From: Roseobacter sp.
GTDB taxonomy: Bacteria > Pseudomonadota > Alphaproteobacteria > Rhodobacterales > Rhodobacteraceae
Length of the DNA stretch: 64,000 bases
Assembly (NCBI GenBank): GCA_024636475.1
Contig: JAGXHA010000011.1
Location: forward strand, 1-64,000
Reading direction: 5' to 3'
Under the pieces are notes generated by a model. It was not told where the DNA came from, made no database searches, and saw only the letters and a list, made by a program, of their open reading frames with translations. Below are positions 37,415 to 45,334 of the stretch, one piece after another. Position 1 is the stretch's first letter. Every line of letters starts with the position of its first letter. The translations under genes were made by a program, and so were the position numbers.

Positions 37415-37450
37415 GAAAAGGGCGCGGGGGAATACCCCCGTGCCCTTTCC
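37415..37450 (+). terminator. GC-rich terminator-like hairpin after fhs
   Basis: AAAGGGCGCGGGGG pairs with CCCCCGTGCCCTTT around an AATA loop, with one G-U pair. The stem ends in TTT but no longer T-run follows. It may reduce read-through from fhs into folD or protect the fhs mRNA end. Confidence 0.65.
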
Positions 37451-37481
37451 TGCCTCTGGCAGGGATACTTAAGAGCCAGAG
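37448..37481 (+). promoter_or_regulatory. Overlapping alternative stem-loops before folD
   Basis: Two stems share the same bases: CCTGCC / GGCAGG (37449-37463) and CTCTGGC / GCCAGAG (37454-37481). They cannot form together. This is compatible with a switch between two leader structures 30-60 bases before the folD start, or with chance. No known riboswitch is recognised. Confidence 0.35.
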
Positions 37482-37512
37482 AAGATGCCAAAAAAGATTA
37501 AGGACGGTTTCC

Positions 37513-38415
37513 ATGACAGCGACACTTATTGACGGCAAAGCCTTTGCGGGCCGCGTACGCGCCCAGGTAGGCGAGCATGTGACCCGGCTGAAGGCGGATC
37601 ACGGGATCACGCCGGGGTTGGCCGTTGTGCTGGTGGGATCTGATCCCGCGTCCGAGGTTTACGTCCGCTCCAAGGGTAAGATGACCGTTGAGGTAGGAAT
37701 GAAGTCGGTAGAGCACCGGCTTGAGGCAGACACGGCAGAGGCTGATCTGCTGGCGTTGATTGCTGATCTGAATGCCGACCCCGAAATCCACGGTATTTTG
37801 GTGCAGCTGCCCTTGCCCAAGCATTTGAACGAGGATCTGGTCATCAACTCGATTGATCCGGCCAAGGATGTCGACGGCTTTCACATCTCGAATGTTGGAT
37901 TGCTTGGGACCGGGCAGAAGTCGATGGTGCCGTGTACGCCGCTGGGATGTCTGATGATGTTGCGCGACCACCATGGCAGCTTGTCAGGCCTGAATGCCGT
38001 AATCATCGGGCGTAGTAATATTGTGGGCAAGCCGATGGCGCAGCTTTTGCTGAATGACAGCTGTACGGTCACCATCGCCCATTCGCGGACAAAAGATCTG
38101 GCAGATGTCGTACGGCGCGCGGATATTGTCGTCGCAGCCGTGGGCCGCCCCGAGATGGTGCCAGGTGATTGGATCAAGCCCGGAGCCACGGTGATCGACG
38201 TTGGCATCAACCGTCTGGATGCGCCAGAGCGCGGCGAGGGAAAGACCCGTCTGGTAGGCGATGTGGATTTCGACAGTTGCGCAGAGGTTGCGGGTGCCAT
38301 CACGCCTGTGCCGGGTGGGGTGGGGCCAATGACCATCGCGTGTTTGCTGGCCAACACGGTGACTGCGTGCTGCCGCGCCAATGATTTGGCCGAGCCGGAG
38401 GGGCTCACGGCCTAG
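37513..38415 (+). CDS. folD: Bifunctional methylene-THF dehydrogenase/methenyl-THF cyclohydrolase FolD
   Basis: Interconverts 5,10-methylene-THF, methenyl-THF and 10-formyl-THF with NADP (300 aa). The substrate-binding segment [16 protein letters not shown] contains the Tyr and the catalytic Lys. [13 protein letters not shown] and the cofactor site [18 protein letters not shown] are intact, as is the C-terminal [13 protein letters not shown]. It works with the product of the preceding fhs gene. AAGGA lies upstream of the ATG. Confidence 0.96.
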   Translation: MTATLIDGKAFAGRVRAQVGEHVTRLKADHGITPGLAVVLVGSDPASEVYVRSKGKMTVEVGMKSVEHRLEADTAEADLLALIADLNADPEIHGILVQLPLPKHLNEDLVINSIDPAKDVDGFHISNVGLLGTGQKSMVPCTPLGCLMMLRDHHGSLSGLNAVIIGRSNIVGKPMAQLLLNDSCTVTIAHSRTKDLADVVRRADIVVAAVGRPEMVPGDWIKPGATVIDVGINRLDAPERGEGKTRLVGDVDFDSCAEVAGAITPVPGGVGPMTIACLLANTVTACCRANDLAEPEGLTA

Positions 38416-38719
38416 CCGTTGATGTGTGCGGGCATGAAGGGGTCTGCACCTGCACCACCCCGCCAGCGCACCTGAGGTTAGCAGCCCCTTGCCGCGTGCG
38501 TCTGATCGCGCCGCGACAGTATTTCTTGAACTGCAGGAATAGGGTTGGATAGATTGCAGGGCGTAGACGGACTGAACAGTCACCGATCCCATTGGGTCGC
38601 GTTGAGAGCTGTATCAAAGTACCGCCGCGAGCGGGGCCGAGTCTCTCTGATCCTGACGACTGGCGAAGAAGGATCCGCCCGCCGCTGCCGAGGCCTTTCG
38701 TGCAAGCGGCTGGCTGGAT
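38416..38719. other. Gap between folD and the PaaI-type gene, nothing recognised
   Basis: Three hundred bases between converging genes. Open frames of about 70 codons exist on both strands but none has a plausible start or resembles a known protein. A plus-strand frame ending at the TAG near 38720 (SDPDDWRRRIRPP and on to FVQAAGWI) has coding-like composition and could be a gene remnant. No terminator hairpin was identified. Confidence 0.3.
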
Positions 38720-39157
38720 TTAGGCCGGTACAGGAACCATCGTGCCTTGCAGTATGGCGATGAGCTTTCTCTGGCCATCGTCGATTGCAAAGACTTCCGC
38801 CGTGACGATGCATAAGCGCTTGCCTGGCTTCACAACCGTCCCAATCGCAACCAGCTTTTGGCCACGCGCAGGTGCCAGCAAGTTAATCTTGATCTCTGCG
38901 GTGACGACTTCCATGTCCAGCGGCAGGCTTGTCAAAGCTGCATAGCCAGCAGCGCTGTCGCCGATTGAAAAGGTCAGCCCGGCGTGTCCAAAGCCTTGTT
39001 GCTGTCGTGCGCCGGGCAGAATTGGCGATTCGATCCTGACGGTCCCTGACGCGACATCTACCATTCTCGCGCCCAAAGTCGCCATCATGGATTGCGCCGC
39101 AAAACTTTGATGTATGCGGTCTATTGCCGTCTGATCCACAAGGTCCCCTTTCGTCAT
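38720..39157 (-). CDS. PaaI-type hotdog thioesterase
   Basis: Hotdog-fold thioesterase (145 aa) of the PaaI/YdiI group. The segment RQQQGFGHAGLTFSIGDSAAGYAAL (about 51-75) contains the hot-dog helix; many family members have HGG where this one has HAG, and the Asp in IGDSAAG corresponds to the usual catalytic acid. It probably hydrolyses an acyl- or aryl-CoA, identity unknown. It lies upstream of nothing obviously related; pdeM is 30 bases away on the same strand, so the two may be cotranscribed. Confidence 0.8.
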   Translation of the reverse strand: MTKGDLVDQTAIDRIHQSFAAQSMMATLGARMVDVASGTVRIESPILPGARQQQGFGHAGLTFSIGDSAAGYAALTSLPLDMEVVTAEIKINLLAPARGQKLVAIGTVVKPGKRLCIVTAEVFAIDDGQRKLIAILQGTMVPVPA

Positions 39158-39187
39158 CGCGTCGGTATGTTTTCGCTACGGTAGTTG

Positions 39188-39853
39188 TTACCGTGGCATT
39201 GGAATGGCGGTAGGCCGAGGGCCGGTCAAGATGGCAAAGGCATCTTTGCGCATGATTGATCGGAGTGGTTCGGACGAACTGTATAAGCCGCCAGTGTAGG
39301 TGCCAAAAGCCGGCATGATCAGTTTGTCGCTATCAAACAGGAACGCTGGCCGCGATATCGTGCGCCCGCCAAGGCTCAAGGTCGCCTTGGGGTGGTAATG
39401 ACCGGAAATCTCACCTTGGATTTGTGGTGCCGCGATGTGGCGAAAGGTGAGGGGCCCGAGGGTCAGCTCGTTCAGATGGCTGCCACCAAGGTCAAGAGGC
39501 CCCGGATCATGATTTCCTTCGATCCAGATCCACCGGCGCCCGGCCTGCAATTTGGTAATCCATTGCTGCTCTTGCGCGGGCAGGGACATCGCGGCGTTCA
39601 GATCATCAAAACTGTCACCAAGGCAAACGACACACCGAGCGTCTGTTTTTTCCAGATCATCTGCAAGCCGTGCCAAGGTATCGCGTGTTTCGTATGGCGG
39701 TAAAGCGGCCCCGCCACGCCGGGAAATCCGTTCAGATTTTCCCAAGTGCAAATCCGAAACGCAAAGAACCTTGTGTTCCGACCACCAAAGCGCGCCAGAT
39801 CCAAGAGCGTGAAGCCGCACATTTGAGAGTTGAAATTCATATCCAAGGTTCAT
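39188..39853 (-). CDS. pdeM: Ligase-associated DNA damage response phosphoesterase PdeM
   Basis: Calcineurin-like metallophosphoesterase (221 aa) of the ligase-associated set. Metal-binding motifs are CVSDLHLGK, CLGDSFDD, IEGNHDPG and ISGHYHPK. Family members are encoded with an ATP-dependent DNA ligase, an exonuclease and a DEXH helicase; here only the helicase is nearby. The start at MNLGYEFQLS matches the family opening; an ATG six codons earlier and a long in-frame extension exist without a good ribosome site. It is preceded by a hairpin-rich gap. Confidence 0.87.
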   Translation of the reverse strand: MNLGYEFQLSNVRLHALGSGALWWSEHKVLCVSDLHLGKSERISRRGGAALPPYETRDTLARLADDLEKTDARCVVCLGDSFDDLNAAMSLPAQEQQWITKLQAGRRWIWIEGNHDPGPLDLGGSHLNELTLGPLTFRHIAAPQIQGEISGHYHPKATLSLGGRTISRPAFLFDSDKLIMPAFGTYTGGLYSSSEPLRSIMRKDAFAILTGPRPTAIPMPR

Positions 39854-39922
39854 GCTTCGTTCATGCGTCATTGCCGGGCGCGCTGCAAGGCCGGCGATGC
39901 GTTTCGGGGCAAGTCTGGGATA

Positions 39923-39946
39923 TTGAGTATTTCTAAAAGGGTGAAG
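39923..39946 (+). repeat. Interspersed repeat copy 3
   Basis: TTGAGTATTTCTAAAAGGGT followed by GAAG. It is the inverse complement, with few mismatches, of the copy at 40081-40104, and fits the GAGnATTT...TGAAG core shared with copies at 20 kb, 25 kb and 42.6 kb. Confidence 0.65.
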
Positions 39947-40080
39947 ATTGGAAGACGTCTTGAGCAAGCTACTGCTGTATCTCACCAAGACGCCTTCACC
40001 CTTTACGGTCATCGGCTCTCCAGCCTGTACCGCACCACAAGACTAGAGGGTCTTCGGTTAAGGAAGCCTGAACGCTTTGG

Positions 40081-40104
40081 CTTCACCCTTTTTAAAATAC
40101 TCAA
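40081..40104 (-). repeat. Interspersed repeat copy 4, inverted
   Basis: Read on the minus strand: TTGAGTATTTTAAAAAGGGT followed by GAAG. It pairs with copy 3 to form a long imperfect stem across about 135 bases. Confidence 0.65.
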
Positions 40105-40138
40105 ATTCAAGTCTGGAAGCCGGGTAAAACGCTGGATT

Positions 40139-42588
40139 TCAAAAACCAACGCGCCAGCGCGGTTTATCGGAAGGGGGCGGGGTGATGTTGGCGAGCCCGG
40201 ATGCCTCCATCAGGCGTTGCGCTTCTTGTGCCAAAAGGCGTTCTTCCGCGTCGCCTTTGACCGGGACGCGGCCCATTTCCAGAAACATCGGGGCGGACAA
40301 GGGGCTTACACGCGCCAGCTTGCGATGATCGATGCGCCCGTTGATCCGGTTCAGCATTTCTTCGATCCGGCCAAAATCGACCAGACCGCGTAAAGCTTCC
40401 TCGCGGGTGATATCCAATAGAAGGTGGTCGGGATCATATTTATGCAAGGTATCGTACAAGATATCCGAGCTGAAAGTTGCCTGCCGTCCGGATTTGCGCG
40501 CTTGTGGTGTATTTCGCTCGATCAGCCCGGCAATGGTTGCCGAGGCTCGAAACGTCCGCTTCATCACGGCGTTACCCGCCAGCCAAGTATCAAGCCCATC
40601 GTATAAAGTTGATGGATCAAGCAGCGCTTTGGGGTCATCGACCGCACTTAGCCCCCATATCAGTGTCGCATAGTCCGTCGCGACGAAACCAAGAGGTCCA
40701 AGACCGAGCGCCTCCATGCGTTTGGTCAGCAAGAGGCCCAAGGTTTGTTGCCCATTGCGGCCTGCAAAGCCGTAGATGACGGTTTGTTCGCGCCCATCAT
40801 GTGGAAAGCTTTCGACCAGCAAACGTCCGGGTTGCGGCAGTTGGCTGACCTTGCATTGAAGCTCCAGCCATTGGGCCGTATGCGGTGGCAGTTCGGGCCA
40901 GTTGGTTTGCGTAAACATGCGTTGCACGCGGGCAGAAAGCTGGGTCGAGGTCGCAAATTTTGTGCCCATGAATGACGCAACGCGGGGTTTTTTCGAGGCA
41001 TCTCGGCTGACCTCGACAGTCATGTCGCGCAGGCCTTCGTATTTGACGATTTGTCCGCCGATCAAGAAGGTATCCCCTGCGGTCAGGGTCGCGGCAAAGC
41101 CCTCCTCGATCTCGCCTAAGGGTTTGCCGCCCCGGTTGCGTTTCATGCGGACTTTGAGTGTATCGGTGTCTTGGATGGTGCCGATGTTCATCCGGATGCG
41201 CTGGCTGCTGCGAGGGTCGCGCAGGTGCCATTTGCCGTCCTTGAACAACAACCGCTGCCACCGGTCATAGGCGCGCAGGGCGTAGCCGCCTGTGGCGCAG
41301 AAATCGAGGCAGGCGTCGAACGCTGCGCGGCTGAGGGTGGCGTAGGCCCGGCGCTGGTGATTTCACCATAAAGCGCGTCGGCCTCAAAGGGGCCAGCACA
41401 TGCGGTGATCAGGATATGTTGGCACAGCACATCGCGGGGGCCGGGCCCGCGCGGGTCGCCATCAAGCTCTCCAGCCAGGACGGCTTCGAGGGCTGCGACA
41501 CATTCGACGACTTCGAAGCGGTTGGCGGGAACCAGAAGTGCTGTGGAGGGTGCATTGTAGCGATGGTTGGCGCGGCCAATGCGCTGCACAAGACGTTTGA
41601 CGTTTTTGGGCGCGCCGATCTGGATGACCAGATCGACATCGCCCCAGTCGATACCCAGATCGAGACTGCCCGTACAGACAATGGCGCGCAGATCGCCGCG
41701 CACCATGGCAGCTTCGACCCTTTCGCGTTGGGTGCGGTCCAACGAGCCATGGTGGATGCCGATGGGAAGGCTGTCTTCGTTGGCGAGCCAGAGTTTGTGA
41801 AAGAAGATCTCGGCCTGGGCGCGGGTGTTGTGGAAGATCAACGTAGTGTTGTGTTGACGGATTTGCTCAAGCACCGCAGGGATGGCATGGCCCGCCCCGG
41901 CACCGGCCCAAGGGGGTGCCTCGGTTGTGTGAAGGATCTGGATATCGGGCGGCGGGCCCGGATCCGCCAGAAGGATCGGGCAGGGATCGGGATGGCGCGC
42001 CATGAAATGCGCAATGGCGGCGGGGTCTTCGACGGTGGCGGACAGGCCCACGCGTTTGAGGTCTGGGCAGAGGCTTTGTAGACGGGCCAGCGCCAACATC
42101 AGTTGGTCGCCGCGCTTGCTGTCGGCGAGGGCGTGGATTTCGTCGATCACCACACGTTTGAGACCCTGAAACATGCGGGGGGCGTCCTCGTAGGATGTCA
42201 GCAGCGCGAGGCTTTCAGGAGTGGTCAGCAGAATATGTGGTGGATCAGCGCGTTGACGGCGCTTGCGGGTTTGGGACGTATCGCCGGTGCGGTCATCAAT
42301 CCGGATCAGAAGGTCCATTTCTGTGACCGGCGTCGTCAGGTTCCGTTTGATGTCGGCGGCCAACGCCTTGAGTGGGGAAATATAAAGGGTGTGCAGGCCT
42401 TTGTGGTCGTTTTCGGCCAGGTCAACCAGGGTGGGCAGGAACCCTGCAAGCGTCTTGCCGCCACCGGTCGGTGCGATCAGCAGCAGGGCCGGGGCATCTG
42501 CGCGGTCGAGCATGTCTTGTTGGTGCGGGTGAATGTCCCAGCCTTTGGTCGCGAACCATTCGGTGAATTTGGGGGGAAGAACCTGCAT
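40139..42588 (-). pseudogene. Ligase-associated DEXH box helicase, frameshifted
   Basis: Lhr-type superfamily 2 DNA helicase of the ligase-associated repair set, split into two frames. The first part (42588 down to about 41347) carries Walker A APTGGGKT, the DEIH box in VVIDEIHALAD, GLSATVEDP and the RIGRANHR motif. The second (about 41346 to 40139) carries the winged-helix and Lhr C-terminal region starting YATLSRAAFDACLDF. The frames join if one base is added in the GCCGGGCCTAC stretch (minus strand, 41352-41342), restoring about 816 aa, the family's normal length. Without it, the first frame runs 52 foreign residues to a stop at 41188. It may be a genuine mutation or a sequencing error; no internal decay is visible otherwise. 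Confidence 0.88.
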
Positions 42589-42613
42589 GGCGGTATAGAT
42601 AGCATGCGTTTGA

Positions 42614-42660
42614 ATGGGGGCCAGCCCCCATGCCCCCGGAGTTTATCTGGCAAAATGAAG
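42614..42660. repeat. Hairpin plus interspersed repeat copy 5
   Basis: A hairpin ATGGGGG-CCAG-CCCCCAT (42614-42631) is followed by CCCCCGGAGTTTATCTGGCA and AAATGAAG, a member of the GAGnATTT...TGAAG family. It abuts the stop codon of the minus-strand dehydrogenase gene and lies just upstream of the helicase start. Confidence 0.65.
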
Positions 42661-43455
42661 TCAGAGGCGGTGTTTGAGGGATTTTATGGTGGCTTGGATC
42701 AAGATTGGGAGGGAGGTGTCCGCATTTGCCGGGGCGGCATCCAGGGCGCTGGCGATATCTTTGACCAGAATGGCGATGGTATTGTCTGTGGCAAAGCCGT
42801 CGCGCGCGAATTCGATGTCGTTGAAGCCGGATGCCAGCCAGTTCTGGCCGGAGGATGTGTGGATGAGATCCAGCAGCTTTGCCTCGTCGAGACCTGCCTC
42901 GTCGGCCCAATCCAGCACCAGGCGTGTCATCGCGGTGTTTGACGCTGCCAGAAGGTTGTTGAGCACCTTGGCCTGCATGCCAGCACCGAAATCCCCCATG
43001 TGATGGAAGTGTTTTCCCATGGCGTTGAACAGGGGTTGCGCTGCGGCGATATCATCGCTGTCGCCGCCCAGCATGAAGCTCAGGCGGGCTTGTTCGGCGG
43101 CGACCTGGGCTCCGGACATCGGCGCATCAATCACAGTGATATGCGAGGGGATACGGTCGCGCAGGGCGCGGACATAGCGCGGGCTGAGGGTGGAGCAGAT
43201 GATAATGCGATGCAGGGATGGAATGGCGCTGAAGTTCTGATCACCGAAAAGCACGGCCTCGGTTTGGTCGATGTCGCGCACCACGGTGATGAGTGTTGTG
43301 AGATCTTCGGCGAAAACAGCAATGTCATCGGTGATATGGGGCGCGTCCATCGGGACCACATCGTATCCGCGCGCTGGCAGACCTGCCGCGCGCAGGGCTG
43401 CGACCATGGGGAAACCCATACGGCCACAACCTGCGATTCCGGTTAGCGAACGCAT
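42661..43455 (-). CDS. NAD(P)-dependent beta-hydroxyacid dehydrogenase-like protein
   Basis: Member of the 3-hydroxyisobutyrate/6-phosphogluconate dehydrogenase superfamily (264 aa, shorter than the usual 290). The Rossmann motif GIAGCGRMGFPMVAALRAAG is at the N-terminus. DAPMSGAQVAAEQARLSFMLGG is the substrate-binding signature, and the catalytic Lys lies in GAGMQAKVLNNLL. The substrate is unknown. The start is four bases after the stop of the AAA+ ATPase gene, so it appears to be the last gene of the tad transcription unit, an unusual place for a metabolic enzyme. Confidence 0.82.
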   Translation of the reverse strand: MRSLTGIAGCGRMGFPMVAALRAAGLPARGYDVVPMDAPHITDDIAVFAEDLTTLITVVRDIDQTEAVLFGDQNFSAIPSLHRIIICSTLSPRYVRALRDRIPSHITVIDAPMSGAQVAAEQARLSFMLGGDSDDIAAAQPLFNAMGKHFHHMGDFGAGMQAKVLNNLLAASNTAMTRLVLDWADEAGLDEAKLLDLIHTSSGQNWLASGFNDIEFARDGFATDNTIAILVKDIASALDAAPANADTSLPILIQATIKSLKHRL

Positions 43456-43459
43456 TGGG

Positions 43460-44767
43460 TCATTTCACGATATGTTCGTCTTTGACAAACATGTTTGCCC
43501 ATGCCCGATCCATCAATTCGGGGCTCATTTGATAGGGAATCCCTTCGAATTCACAGATCGCGATGATCTGGTCGATCAGAAAGATCGGCTGATAATTCGC
43601 GAATGTATTGTCGATTGTGGGGTATTTGTTCTTCAACAGATGGATCAACGTGGCTTCATCCAGTGGCATTTTGCGCTTTTTTGCGACCATGGCAAAGATC
43701 TTGAGGAAGTTTTTCTGGTTCGGCCCGTCGATCTTGATCTTGAAGAAAATTCTGCGCAAGGCGGCCTGGTCGAAGATCTCATTCGGGTGGAAGTTGGTGG
43801 AAAAGATCACCAGCGTGTCAAATGGCACCTCGAATTTCTCGCCTGATTGCAAGGCAAGGATGTCTTTGCTTTCCTCGAGTGGTACAATCCAGCGGTTAAC
43901 GATGCTTTGGGGTGGTTCTTTCTGGCGGCCAAGATCGTCTACGATAAAGATGCCACCGGTGGATTTAAGTTGCAGCGGTGCCTGATAGGTACGCGCGGTC
44001 GGGTTGTAGACCAGATCAAGCATATCAAGTGACAGCTCGCCCCCGGTAATCACAGTGGGACGTTCGCATTTAACGTAGCGGCTGTCATAGCGCGTCACGC
44101 GGCGCAGGGAGTTTGGGTCTTGTTCCTCGTCTGAAGCGGCGGAGTGCACGATGGGGTCGTATACTGTGATGACCTGAGAGGCATACTCAATGGCGCGCGG
44201 CACATAGATCTTATCGCCAAGCGCATCGCGGATGCCGTTTGAAATACTTGATTTTCCGTTGCCCGGAGGGCCGTACATCAGGATCGAGCGTCCCGCTGAC
44301 ACCGCAGGCCCCAGATTGCCGATCAACGCGTCGGGCAAGACCAGATGCCCCATTGCCCCTTCAAGCTGGGCGCGGGTGATTTGCATATTGCGCACCGACT
44401 GACGTTTGACCTGCTCGCGATACACCTCCAAGGGGACAGGCATGGGGCCGAAATATTCGGATTGTGCCAGCGCATCCAAGGCCCGCGCCTTACCCAGGTC
44501 GGTCAACTGATAGCCCATTTCATTGCCATTGTTGGCATTGAGGGTCCCGGTTGCCTCGATCAGGCGCTGTTCGCGGGCGATATCAACCAGTTCCTGGGTG
44601 ACTTGTACCGGCAGGCAAATCGCCCTCGCCACTTCACTGACCATCGAGACGTTCTTGCGGTAAATCGTCTTGATCATGATATCGCGCATCATGACGACCG
44701 ACAGCTTCATATCTTCGATGGTGCGCGGTGGCGGTGGTGCCATGACGGCAGAGGTTTGCATGTTCAT
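43460..44767 (-). CDS. AAA+ ATPase at the end of the tad cluster
   Basis: Cytoplasmic ATPase (435 aa) with no named family I can assign. The N-terminal 150 residues look like a winged-helix region (VSEVARAICLPVQVTQELVDIAREQRLIEATG) followed by a linker. The P-loop domain has Walker A MYGPPGNGKSS near 165, Walker B IFIVDDLGRQ and a sensor segment VIFSTNFHPNEIFDQAALRR, with Arg residues that could be the finger. It somewhat resembles MoxR/RavA or transposon-helper ATPases with a DNA-binding-like front end. It is transcribed behind cpaA and before the dehydrogenase, so a regulatory or assembly role for the Tad pilus is possible, by context only. The ATG follows AAGGG. Confidence 0.75.
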   Translation of the reverse strand: MNMQTSAVMAPPPPRTIEDMKLSVVMMRDIMIKTIYRKNVSMVSEVARAICLPVQVTQELVDIAREQRLIEATGTLNANNGNEMGYQLTDLGKARALDALAQSEYFGPMPVPLEVYREQVKRQSVRNMQITRAQLEGAMGHLVLPDALIGNLGPAVSAGRSILMYGPPGNGKSSISNGIRDALGDKIYVPRAIEYASQVITVYDPIVHSAASDEEQDPNSLRRVTRYDSRYVKCERPTVITGGELSLDMLDLVYNPTARTYQAPLQLKSTGGIFIVDDLGRQKEPPQSIVNRWIVPLEESKDILALQSGEKFEVPFDTLVIFSTNFHPNEIFDQAALRRIFFKIKIDGPNQKNFLKIFAMVAKKRKMPLDEATLIHLLKNKYPTIDNTFANYQPIFLIDQIIAICEFEGIPYQMSPELMDRAWANMFVKDEHIVK

Positions 44768-44833
44768 CAAGGAACCCTTTGGAGCTAATGAAGTCTCATT
44801 TGGCCTTAGGCTAAGAGTTGAATATGGCGTAAT

Positions 44834-45328
44834 TCAGGCCCCGAACAGCGCGCCCAGGATCAAATAAAAGGCAAGCGATGTTCCAAGAGCAAGCCCCATC
44901 GGAAATTTCTTGTTCTGATCCCAGCTTGTCCATTGTGGTGCCAGTTTGCGCATGGGCGAGTGTTTGGCACCGCGATGCGTGACAGCGGCCGCCAGCAGCG
45001 TTGCCATGAACAGGGCCAACACCAGACGTAGATCGCCCAAGGCGATGAACGGCACTGCTGCTGCGATGAATTTGGCGTCACCGGCACCCATGGCACCTGC
45101 CGCATTCAAGACAATGCCAATCAGCAATGCAACGACCATGGCCAGGATATGCCATAGATAGGTCTCGAACGGCAGGGCAATCGGGCCGATCACCAAAAAC
45201 ACAGCGGCCAGGGCCAGAACCGTGGGGTTGGTGATCTTCATCGTCGCCATGTCGGTGTAGGCCGCATAGAGGCAAAGCGGGATCACAAAAGGCAAGAACC
45301 AAAGAGAGGCGTAGACGGTAATCGACAT
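44834..45328 (-). CDS. cpaA: Prepilin peptidase CpaA/TadV
   Basis: Integral membrane aspartyl protease of the A24 family (164 aa) that cleaves Flp prepilins. The catalytic aspartates are Asp26 in AAYTDMATMKITN and the second Asp in the GAGDAKFIAA (GxGD) motif. About five to six hydrophobic helices are visible. Its substrates should be the two Flp pilins at the start of this cluster. The start lies close behind the TPR lipoprotein gene on the same strand. Confidence 0.9.
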   Translation of the reverse strand: MSITVYASLWFLPFVIPLCLYAAYTDMATMKITNPTVLALAAVFLVIGPIALPFETYLWHILAMVVALLIGIVLNAAGAMGAGDAKFIAAAVPFIALGDLRLVLALFMATLLAAAVTHRGAKHSPMRKLAPQWTSWDQNKKFPMGLALGTSLAFYLILGALFGA

Positions 45329-45334
45329 CCGCGG

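Larger units (their letters stand above)
39854..40138. other. Hairpin-rich gap between pdeM and the helicase
   Basis: No protein gene is seen in these 285 bases. Two inverted copies of an interspersed repeat (39923-39946 and 40081-40104) bracket a nested hairpin, in which AAAGGGTGAAG (39936-39946) can pair with CTTCACCCTTT (39994-40004) and CGTCTTG (39956-39962) with CAAGACG (39986-39992). The first repeat can therefore pair with either of two downstream partners. Confidence 0.6.

Noticed and set aside
41340..41355. Programmed ribosomal frameshift in the helicase
   Set aside because: A -1 slip would restore the frame, but there is no X-XXY-YYZ heptamer or close downstream stem, so mutation or sequencing error is simpler.
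40139..42588. Two separate helicase genes instead of one broken gene
   Set aside because: The second frame lacks an ATG and begins in the middle of a conserved domain; adding one base gives one normal-length protein.
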